From NCBI GenBank assembly GCA_000969725.1, contig JXSR01S045681.1: a stretch of DNA of 61,033 bases; one strand, given 5' to 3'. A program made the position numbers and the translations under genes. Numbering within the stretch: position 1 is the stretch's first letter; each line of letters begins with the position of its first letter. The stretch comes from Ophiothrix spiculata (Eukaryota > Echinodermata > Ophiuroidea > Amphilepidida > Ophiotrichidae). A model generated the notes under the pieces. That model made no database searches. It was given only the letters and a program-made list of their open reading frames with translations, and had not been told where the DNA came from. Shown here piece by piece: positions 13,001 through 25,000 of this stretch.

Positions 13001-16000
13001 GTGCCAATGGGAAAATTGAAAATGCACCAATCCAAATACCAGTTTTCAAGAAAAAGGGACTGATCCATATACCAAATCTCCCAAATTTTGAGTCAAATTT
13101 AATAAAACACAATTTTTTCTGCCCAAATTTGCACTATTTTGGCAAAATTATCTTAAGTTTTGAGAAGAAATGTCAAAATTTGCATCATTTGGCGCAAATT
13201 TTAGAAAATTTTGAAAAAGTGAACCCATCAAAATACCACATTTTGTGAAGAAAAAGGACGGATTGAAATAACAGAGAGCCTAATTTGGCTACCCAAATTT
13301 GCAGCACGTCCCCAAAACCCATTATGTACTAAGTACCCCTGGGGGGTACAGGTTAGACAAAATCCTGTTGTTTGTGGTTCTCAGTCCGGTTTCAAGTCAC
13401 AGTTACAGAGAGTAGATATTTTGCTGTATATTACCATATGAGCAGTGACCATTTTTTTTCATCAGTGACCAAAACCTTTGCTGTTATAATTTGATATAAA
13501 ATGAAGGCCTTAATACAAATACTCTGCCTTTAAATTTCAAACAAAATTTTGGACTTGGCTAATTATTTTGTCACTATACATAAGTGATAACAGCTATGCA
13601 GCATTATGTAAAGGTTGGATCGTAAAAAGAGGGGAGATGAGTTCCATGCCATACCCTAGAATATGCACTTTTTTTATCACTGTTTCCAATTTTCTCTGCT
13701 CTTGACTTTTTGCATGGAACTCTTGCTGTCTTTGGCCTTTGAAGTTTTGAGTGGAATGGGATCTAATTACTGTACTGATGCATGTAAAATCCCACCTTCG
13801 GGCAATGTACCACCCGTATATTTACAAAAAAATTCAGGAAATTAATGTACACGCTCCTAAAGTCCCATTGGTATTCTTTAGGAGTTGCCAAATTATCATT
13901 ACCAAAATATCCCAATACCATTTTATTTGTGGCCATAATTTGCTGAATCACCTAGAAAAATTATCATAATATCAAAATCTGCTTAAAAAACGTCACAAAC
14001 TCATCTTAATTACGATAACAATGGGTACATTTTATCAAAAATGTTTTATAATTTGTGGGAATATCACAGCTGATCGCGGATGAATATACACCTTTTCACT
14101 GTTTTTTGTGTTCTAATCGACAACAGATGGCAATGTTTATGTTCATATAATGGTAAAAATAAATAAAGTATGTGCTATCATATCTATTGGACATGCGCAA
14201 TAGCGATTGTTGCTTCCAAAATGGCGATTGTCACGATCGAATGTGCACAAATAATTTCAACATATCAAACCTTGATTGATACATTCCTGTAAGTGTTTGT
14301 TGAAAAAACTCTTTGGGGTAATTTTAAAGAACATTTACCGAACTGAATCCTAAAATGTTTGATTCAAAATATAACAATGAATAGATTGATTTTATCCCTC
14401 TAGCTCAGACAATCCGATTTTTCTGTGTTTACCTCGGTAGATCGGCCGGTTAGTCCAGTCTCTCTCATGCATCCTCGCATAAGGTCCCAGCCCCTAACTT
14501 TGATCCAAGTTCACGTTCAAAAAAGTGGGACATTACTCGAGTCAGTACGGTACTACGATTAAAAAAGTTGACTTTAATTTGTCAAAGCAACGAGCAATGC
14601 AGATTAGCAAATAATGAAAATAGAAATGCTACACAGCCCACAGTCATATAATAATATTGTATATATGCCATATAGACCATGATTTTTTTGCTCTTTTGTT
14701 GAGTGGGTTGATGGCTGGCTTTCAAACGTTGTACATATCTCAGAAAGCTTTCCTTTTTTCGTTTTTTCATGAAGTTGCATTGAGTGACCAAAGAAAGAAG
14801 CACTAATAACACTGATGAAATTCTGCAATCAAATGCAACCTTAACACTATCGCAGCACTAAAGTGAAAAGGACATGGAGAAAATTTGTGAGCGCCTGCTA
14901 TGCAGCAAAGCAATGATATTTGCCACAGTTACTAATGTGGATTATAGTGAAGTTCTATCTGAATGAGATATTTTATATGGTCAATATTTTATAAATTTAT
15001 ATTTAGATCATGTATTGATAAGGCCAAAAAAAAATAAAGGTTTGTCTCAAAGCTGATGAGTGATTTGAAAAGTAATGCGAAACACTTTTTTTTTTTTTTT
15101 TTTTTTTTAAGATTCCAAATTTTGTCTGTACAAATCGAATGCAATGCGTCGAATTCTGCACCGTCAGCATCATCAACTATCTACCTAAGCCAGTAAATAG
15201 ATTGCCTATTTTTATGCACGGGTTATTTCCGGTTGTAATGTCAACTACTACTTCGCTCTGAGGGGTTTGTTGTTCAACTATTCATGCAGAAACTATTCTC
15301 TAAACTTTCCGCAAAGCAGCTGAATCTTTAAAATTACTTTCCCCTCCATGACTATCACGAGATTACGCAAGCAAATCAACAACAAACAGGATGGTTGTTC
15401 TTCACAAAATACGCAATAGATACAACACAAAGTCTATGAGCTTATAAAGTTTACTGTAGTAAAAGTTGTAGTAACGCACACTCAATGTCGACACAAGAAC
15501 ACAATTTCTGCAAAGGACAAATAGATGACGAACTGCAGTTGGAATCTTTCTCACACGAGCTTAGCTTGCCGCAAGATTTTGGACGTATCGAAATATGAAT
15601 TCGTTTTTTTTTTTAGAATGAAAATTAAATTTTCTCCGATATTTTTGGAAAATATTTAAAAAAAAAAAAAAAAACTTGAAATAAAAAAAATTTCCGCATT
15701 ACTTTTTTTCAAAATCGCCCGATTTTACAAATGCGTGCGTCAGCTTTGAGACAAACTTTTTTTTATTTGGCCTAAAATATACCAACTATCAAGTGTGATG
15801 AATTATTGCTTGAAATAATAATGAGGTTTGGCAAGTATAAGGCCTAAAAATTGTTTGTTTGGTCTCCACGGCTGACCGTAAAAATGACAAAAATTTGAGT
15901 CAAGATTTTTTTCTTTCTTCAATGACCTAAAAAATAATATCTCACCATTTTCAAGGAAAATGTAAAATTTAGCAGTAGAAAAGTTTCAGTTTAGTTTCTC

Positions 16001-19000
16001 CTCTAAATAATGACCCACTATCGTTGATTAATCCCTTCACTGCTTGGTATTCGCGATAAAATCCTTGGAATGACATGAAAAATGAAAATTTATGTGAGCG
16101 TTTAAAAAAAAAAGAATCGACCGACTGACCCAAAATGTTCATTTTTCCACATGAGGGCAAACAAACAATTTTTGAAAGGCCTGACTGAAATGTTGGGGTA
16201 CCAGTATAGTCTCAAAACCTGTGTCCTTATAGATGAGTTGACATAGGACGTCATGCCTGGCAGTGTGCGTGGTCATATCCATTGTTCCTTGCCTGGCACT
16301 ATGCGTGCGCAGAAGGTTTTATTTAGGACACATGCTTTCAAAACTCACACCAAATCAAGTATAGGGCTATAACTATTGAAATGTGCAGCAATCATTTGTT
16401 GTTCCCTCATGCATATCTGTGGACTAGCTCCTTACCCGTGTTTATTAAACATTAATGTCAACTCATCTATACAAAGGTCCATCTCATCCGACCACCAGTA
16501 CCCTGCACTGTTTTTTTTTGCCATAAAGCACTATTTCATCCCACTGCTGAGTTTTATAGCACTCACACTTCATTCTGCCCTGTACACTTTTCAGCAATCT
16601 GGAAGTCATTTGGACCCAAGATCTTTTGTCCCAAAGACCTTTTTGCCCTAAGATCTCTTGACCTTAAGATCTCTTGGTCCTTTGATCTCTTGACCCTTAG
16701 ATTTATGGCCTTAAAATACACCTTAAGATCTTTTGAGCGCAAGATTTTTCAGACCTGAGGTCATTTGGGAGCCACTGAGCTATATGTGTGTACGCATGCG
16801 TAAACCAAAAAACACAGAAAAAGGGGGTCATTCCTCACAGACCAACACGAAAACCACTTTACTAAAAACAATGATTTTCAAAAAAGGGTTATTTTTTCAA
16901 AACAAAAATAAAAAATTTCCAAAAAAAAGGGTGTTTTTCAAAACCTGAAGAAATTAATCAATTTTTAGAGGAAAATTTTGAGTTAAAGTGCATGTTAATC
17001 CTTGTTTAGGGATATTTCTGCAAGGTAAAATGAAGCTTCTTCAGGGGATATTTTGAAAACATATGTTCACGCTGTGTGAATATCCCCCTCCCCACACCTG
17101 TTTGGATCTAAGATCTTTTGGCCCTAATGTCTTATGGACCTAAGATGTTTGAACCTAAAATCTTTTTAGACTTTAGGTCTGTTAAGATCTGATCTTTGAA
17201 ATCCAAAATTTGTTATTTCTCTTAATCTCTTATGTCCAAAAGATGTTAGCTTAAAAGCTCTTTTGGTCCTAACATCTTTTGGACATAAGAGATTCTTTTG
17301 GATCTAGGTATGTTGAACATAAAATCTCTTGGATCTAAGATCTTTTGGTCCTAAAAGATATTTTACCAGATATATTTTAGTCTCTAAAGACTTTTGATCA
17401 TAAGATGTTTCAGACCTGAGATCTTTTGGCATAACACCTTTTAGGACCTTGAAGTTTTTTTAACTTGAGAGATCTTTTAGTCCTGACATCTTTTAAACCT
17501 AAGATGTTTTAGACATAATGTCTTTTTGACACAAGGTCTTTAGTCAAGATATTTAAAACTTTTTTAGACTTAAGATCTTTTGGGCCTGAGATCAATCCAT
17601 ATTTGATGATTTATTTGCTACAGACCGCTGCCGAATTAGCAGCAAAGGAAGCAGAGGATGAAGCGGAAAAGCTGAACGCGTCGTCTGACAAAGACAAAGA
17701 TAAAGGCAAAAAGGCGGGAAAGAAACGCAGCAGAAGTAAATCTCCTGGAGGCAAGAAAACACCGGGTGGCAAGAAATCACCAAAGAAGGGAAAGAAAGCA
17801 GCGACCCCTACTCCACCTCCAACACCACCTCCAGGTATGGATTAAAAGATCTATATGAATTTTTAAAGCTTATAAGGTATGTGAGGGTTTCCCAAGGTTC
17901 TATTAATTGGTCCTATGTATAAGGTATGTGAGGATTTCCCAATGTTCTATTAATTGGTCCTATGTATAAGGTATGTGGGGTTCCCCAAGGTTCTATTAAT
18001 TGGTCCTATGTATGTGGGGTTCCCCAAAGTTTTATACTTGGTCCTATGAAGGTATGTGAGGATTTCCCAATGTTCTATTAATTGGTCCTATGTATAAGGT
18101 ATGTGGGGTTCCCCAAGGTTCTATTAATTGGTCCTATGTATGTGGGGTTCCCCAAAGTTTTATACTTGGTCCTATGTATAAGGTATGTGGGGTCCCCAGG
18201 GTTCTTTACTTGGTCCTGTGTATAAGGTATGTGGGGTCCCCAAGGTTCTTTACTTGGTCCTATGTATAAGGTATGTGGGATTCCCCAAGGTTCTATTACT
18301 TGGTCCTATGTATAAGGTATGTGGGGTTCCCCAAGGTTCTATTACTTGGTCCTGTGTATAAGGTATGTGTGGTTCCCCAAGGTTCTATTACTTGATCCTA
18401 TGTATAAGGTATGTGGGGTTCCCCAAGGTTCTATACTTGGTCAGAAAGAAACGCAGCAGCAGTAAATCTTCTGGAGGCAAGAAAACACCGGGTGGCAAGA
18501 AATCGCCAAAGAAGGGGAAGAAAGCAGCGACCCCTACTCCACCTCCAACACTACCTCCAGGTATGGACTAAAAACTTCATAAAGTTTACTTTGTGCAATC
18601 AAAATGCCTACATTAATATTTTTCAACGTTGTGGTCAGCAGAGGTGAAATATATTGTGTCAATGTAATCATTGATATTTTAATGTAGCAGGTAACCATAT
18701 CAATACTTTGCCTTCACACATAAGGTATGTGTGGATTCTGTGAGAGGCACTATGATCAAGTAAAGTGGGTTCCTTTAAGTTTGTTAAACTTGGTCCAAAA
18801 TCTCACGATAGTTGTATGTAAATTAAATAGTGCCTGTAATAGCAATGTCAATCTTGATGTTAAAAAGAATGGTTTGTCACGGTTAAGGTGGCCTAGCACA
18901 GATAGAATTCCTGAGAAATTCCTCTATTAATTTTCCTTATTTTTTGATATATGGTGTTTTTTCATTTGTGCTGATCACATTTCTGAAATAAAAAAGGGGG

Positions 19001-22000
19001 TCACCGACTTAGTTTTTGAGAAAAATCCATTTCAAAAACACCACTTTTTACCACTGTCTTCTGCGGTAAAATCAAAATAAATCAGACAAAAACACTTATA
19101 AATATAAAACGGCTCTATTTTTCCCCCTCTCTTTTTCACATATGTTTTGGTCCTTATATAGCTCTTTGAAAAACTGTAATAAATAATATGGTCCCCGACT
19201 TACTTTTTGAGATATTAAAAGAAGCAAAAAGTTGACATTTTTTTAGCAATGACTTATACCTTAAGCACTGTGCGCTTTGAGCCCTGCGCCGTCAGGAGTA
19301 ACACGCATGATCTTATTCGTGAATATAAAAATGACACACATGTAAGATCGCGTTATATTAAAGCGCAAGATAAGTACGCCAGAAAGAACGCTAAAAGCCC
19401 GGGATAAATACTTTGAAATTGTGTCCAACACCGCTGATATCAGCTCACTCGTGTCCGACACCGTTTCTGTGCTAAGCCACCTTAACTGCTGCAGTTCATC
19501 ACATGAAATTACTACAATTAAAACTTACATGTGTTCCGTACATTTGTATGTATTTTGCCCGGGGGGGCACTGACATGGAATGGTGATACGGGTATGTGCG
19601 GCCCTCAAGACCCCCTTTTCACGCCTTGTCTGCCGCTCACTAGACCTCCATTTCAAGCCCGACCTTTAGTTCGCAAGCCTTATTTTCAAAAAATTTCAGT
19701 TCCCTAGCCTCATATTTTGAAAATTAGTTTCCAAAACCCCCATTTCAAGCAAAAGTCAATCTTCCGTTCCCTAGNNNNNNNNNNNNNNNNNNNNNNNNNN
19801 NNNNNNNNNNNNNNNNNNNNNNNNNNNNNNNNNNNNNNNNNNNNNNNNNNNNNNNNNNNNNNNNNNNNNNNNNNNNNNNNNNNNNNNNNNNNNNNNNNNN
19901 NNNNNNNNNNNNNNNNNNNNNNNNNNNNNNNNNNNNNNNNNNNNNNNNNNNNNNNNNNNNNNNNNNNNNNNNNNNNNNNNNNNNNNNNNNNNNNNNNNNN
20001 NNNNNNNNNNNNNNNNNNNNNNNNNNNNNNNNNNNNNNNNNNNNNNNNNNNNNNNNNNNNNNNNNNNNNNNNNNNNNNNNNNNNNNNNNNNNNNNNNNNN
20101 NNNNNNNNNNNNNNNNNNNNNNNNNNNNNNNNNNNNNNNNNNNNNNNNNNNNNNNNNNNNNNNNNNNNNNNNNNNNNNNNNNNNNNNNNNNNNNNNNNNN
20201 NNNNNNNNNNNNNNNNNNNNNNNNNNNNNNNNNNNNNNNNNNNNNNNNNNNNNNNNNNNNNNNNNNNNNNNNNNNNNNNNNNNNNNNNNNNNNNNNNNNN
20301 NNNNNNNNNNNNNNNNNNNNNNNNNNNNNNNNNNNNNNNNNNNNNNNNNNNNNNNNNNNNNNNNNNNNNNNNNNNNNNNNNNNNNNNNNNNNNNNNNNNN
20401 NNNNNNNNNNNNNNNNNNNNNNNNNNNNNNNNNNNNNNNNNNNNNNNNNNNNNNNNNNNNNNNNNNNNNNNNNNNNNNNNNNNNNNNNNNNNNNNNNNNN
20501 NNNNNNNNNNNNNNNNNNNNNNNNNNNNNNNNNNNNNNNNNNNNNNNNNNNNNNNNNNNNNNNNNNNNNNNNNNNNNNNNNNNNNNNNNNNNNNNNNNNN
20601 NNNNNNNNNNNNNNNNNNNNNNNNNNNNNNNNNNNNNNNNNNNNNNNNNNNNNNNNNNNNNNNNNNNNNNNNNNNNNNNNNNNNNNNNNNNNNNNNNNNN
20701 NNNNNNNNNNNNNNNNNNNGCTAGGTCAAAGAACTTTTATCCGGCAATTTTGTAAAGGTCACTCGACCCTGTTCACTTTGCGCAAACTGTAATCTAATAG
20801 AAACTCGACGCTCACCGCTATTATGCGGTTACATTTTATCCGGATGAATACAGGATAATTAATAGAAACACGTTGTATGATAATGTATGGGTCTGGTTCT
20901 ATTTACTTTTCACTTTTATTGCACTGAAATGCAACAGAATTTTCGGAAAATTTTGTTGGCAAAATCGTGCTAAAAATGAGCTTGTACCTGATTGGTTGAA
21001 AAATGGCCATGTGATCAATGTTCCAGAAATTTTCGAATGGATTTTGAAAAGGTCTATTTTGTATTCTGTATAGCGGGATATTTTTAATGGGCTGCTTTTT
21101 CACGATTTTATCAATGCTCATCATTTCAGTGGATTTGAAAGTCGCATTTTCAAGTGTAGATACATTGATTTCAATATAAAAATGAAATTTTTGCAGGGCT
21201 TAAAATTTGTGGTTAATTGTGTGACTGTGAAAAGGGCCTGGCGAAAATTAAACCCCGGCAAAAATTTCTTGCTATACAATACATACATTTGATTTAGGAG
21301 CGGAGTCAACACAAAGAAGAGGGACATGACATGGCTTCTTCCCCACATTTATCAAAAATGACAAAATGTTGGATTTCATCTCATGGAAAATGGAGTGCTG
21401 TAGCCAGCAACAATTAGAGTTCAGCTCAGCTTCTTTTGTTTTGGGACATTTGGTGTTGCATGTTGATCAGTGTTCCCGCTTAGGATTTTGACTTTGCGCC
21501 AAAGCGACATAAAAGAAAAAAAATACATCTCGCCATTGTCAATTTCGGAAAGGTCACTTCAAAATTGAGTGTAATTTTGAATATAATCTGAATAAAACTG
21601 AAATAAGTGAACATTGTGTGTAACCAAAACCTTTTTTTTTGAATTTTTGTTTTGGGAAACTCTTATACGGCCTTAGTGGGAACACTGAAGTCAATATCAA
21701 TGATTGGCAATCATGCAAAAACCAATCTATACATGTGTCAGCATGTTTTTTTTTGCAGGGAAAAAATACCTATCGTAGAAAAACAAAATCAATCGGAATA
21801 AAACCTTATGGGAGAAAAATTCTTTCTCATAAAATTTGTTGGACAAAAAATTTCATTATAAAAACTTTTTTAATTGTTTACCACTCAGAATACCAACCTG
21901 CACCAAGTATAACACCTTTTTAAGTTCAGCTTATAATTGACACATGAGTAAACGAGCACCTAATTAACCAAAAATATAGAGGGAACATGGCCGAGCAGTT

Positions 22001-25000
22001 AGAGCACAGGTCTCGTAATACAGAGGTTGTGGGTTCGAGCCCCGGGCAGGGCGGTTTTCGTCTCCTTCAGTGTTTCCTTGTGCAAGAAACTTTACTCTAC
22101 TTGCTCCGTAATTCGGAAGTCACGTAAAGCTGTTGGTCCCCTAGGCCTGTACGAATAGACTTCTTAATAGGGTATGCATGTCATGCAAGTACTGTGTATC
22201 ATTGATTGTTTGATTGATTGATTGAACATAACCAATTCTGTTATTTCTACAGAGTCTGGTCTTAAGAGCCGTATGGAGCTGATCAAGATCCACGCTATTG
22301 ATGTCTTACAAGGACTGAAAACTAAAGCAGAAGATGTATACAAAGATATGGATGACTGGTTGGGACAGCGCTTCCAGTCGGAGATGACAAGGTAACAATC
22401 TTAGCTCAGTTCTCCCCTACAAAGTAAAAATGCAGTATGTGCATTTATAAAGCATAGCAGATACATCCTATTAGCATGCTATTTAACTTCAATCCACTCC
22501 CATGCTAGAAGGTTGTATGTACATATGTATGCTATAATAGTAGATACTGCTTTAAGTTATGAACGAGTATTGGTTGTCTGCTTATATCTGATGATTTCTA
22601 CAAAGCAAAAAGAAGTAGCTTGCAATTTATCTGCAATGCACATACCACATTTTAACTTTGTTGGGTAGAGTTGACAGGGCATTTGGTTGTAGGTAACTCG
22701 AATTCTGGTCGATTTTTTGTGCTTGTATAAATTTGTAACCTACTAGATCTTTCTGAAGTACACTGTTACGGTCAAAGATTTTAAATGACCAAGGCCAAAA
22801 TCACCTTACGGGTTCTTAAATGAAACAAAATAGATACACTGAAATATATTTTATAATCTTAAACTTTAATATTTGTTTTAGGTTTAACTTACAAATTTGC
22901 TTGTTGTCTTAAAATATTACTTTTAAATAACTTACAGATACCGCTTCAAAAACCGCGCGATCCTAGGATATCATATTCCACGCTATAGTCCGAGATTGTT
23001 CATTAATGTCCACGGCATCAAAATCTTGAGTAAACTTGCAGTCGTATCCTTGCAATTCACAAGTCCCGGAATCCAGCTGGCAAAAGGTAAATCCAAAACT
23101 TTCCTTGCGAAATCAAATGGCGATTTCCACACAATAGTCCAGCAATCACAACGAAGGTCCACTTGGCTTAAAAGCTGAATCCAACGCACATAATCCCCTC
23201 GGAAATTAAATATTAAAATAACAGTTTGTCTTTAATCCATTAACTATCGTTATCTCCAATCTCCATCCAAAGTTTAATTAGCAAACTCCACTCAGCTGTA
23301 AAACTCCGTCCACCAAAATCAGCTCCTACAGAAGTTCACAAGCTGCTCCCTAGTCAATTCCACTTTATCAGTATAACTGCAACTTGTCAAAATCCATCCA
23401 CACAAAACAGCTTCCATTTCACTTCTGCCAAAATTCACTTTGCCTTGGGCTCATTAATTTTTACATTTACATAAAAATTCCCCCATGAAGTCATTATTCT
23501 TTTAACACACTGGGAATTTCCTATCTAGTATATTTACAATGCAAGATATATATACAAACACTTTAAATAGCAATTGGAATTCCCAAAGTGCCGGTCCTAA
23601 AGATGATCTGATTGGCTAGTTTAATTTATGCAAATTTGATAGGTTCATGCAATCATGCCTATTTTTGCAATTGGAAATTACCCTAGATTGCAACATCTCA
23701 CACTGAAAAGTCCTTTTTGAAAAAATTCCCTTACTGTTACAATTAAAGATTTCAGTAATTAAAACTTCTCCAATTAAACAATTAATTAATCAACAAAAAC
23801 AAATAATTTGGGTCCACATAACAACACGACTCGAAGTTACACTAGCCTGAACGTCAACAAATCTTCTGGTGTCGAGACATCTACTACAACCCATGATTAC
23901 ATAAACATGGGTACAAAAAATGGTGAATCAATGTACAAAGTGACATTAGGTGTGTTTCCACAACGGGTTCACTTTCGAAAGGTACTCACTTTCGAAAGTG
24001 AACTCACAGGTGAGTGACCGTGGAAACGCACTCGTAGGTAATCACTTTCGAAAGGAACATACCTCAACTGCGAGTTTTCAACTACAAGAAATCTTATGGT
24101 TGACTCGCAGTTGACGGCTTACCTTCGAAAGTGAAATCCCGTGGAAACAACTCGCAGTTGACAACTTACAGTTGAGCGCGACCTTGAAACAAAAGCCATA
24201 CCAAAACCTACAAGCAAGCACTATCTCGCTTTAATAGTGTATTACAACGGAACTTATTTATGACTTTTGGACCGTTTCCGCCATATTTATTTAATTGAAC
24301 AACATGTCACAGTATAGTATACATTGGTATGCCCTGATCATTGCAACTTTTCATTCAAAATGATAACAGTTACTGCTTTTCAAAAGAGAAATATGCATTT
24401 TAACTGTTTAAGCACAACATTTATTGGCGTCTTTCATAATATACATTGACATGATTTTGACACATGCTCACTTTGCTTAAATTCTAAGTTCATATAGCAT
24501 GGTCTTAATTGTTGCCAGGAATTGTTGCTAAAGTTAAAACCCTATAACACAAAATGTCCTAGTGACCATCATTACTATATTCCTGAACAACAGCATAACC
24601 ACCCGATTTATGTACCTTTGCAGTATTTTGGTTTCAGGTCAAATAACGTCACTCATTTCAACAGTAACTGTGTATTCAACTTCGAAAGAGAGTTCCTTTC
24701 AAAGTTGAAAGTTGTCGTGGAGACGGCTGCTTATAGTTGAGGGGATTAGTATTCCTTTCGAAAGTGATTACCTTTTGAAACTTAACTCGTCGTGGAAACA
24801 TACCTAATGATGGGAGGGGAACCTTGAGCATTAACTTTCACTCCCTCCATAAACTTCTTTCACACTGATGGTTATTAAAGTATAAAATATTCGTATTTTT
24901 GTATATTTTGACATACTAATTATGTATCTGCCTCTGATGTAACAAGACTGTTTGTCCACAAAATCAAGAACAGGACACTTAAAGCAATACTATAAGATTT

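Noticed and set aside
17592..17783. Minus-strand frame opposite SPEF2 exon c
   Set aside because: Antisense shadow of the Lys-rich coding exon.
19717..20724. 335-codon frame
   Set aside because: Almost entirely N from the assembly gap.
21981..22055. Functional tRNA gene
   Set aside because: A and B boxes are present but the acceptor stem does not pair, and a SINE body with a (TTGA)n tail follows.
22763..23740. Solo LTR or LTR retrotransposon
   Set aside because: Only a short TGTTAC direct repeat is visible; no target duplication, primer-binding site or coding domain.
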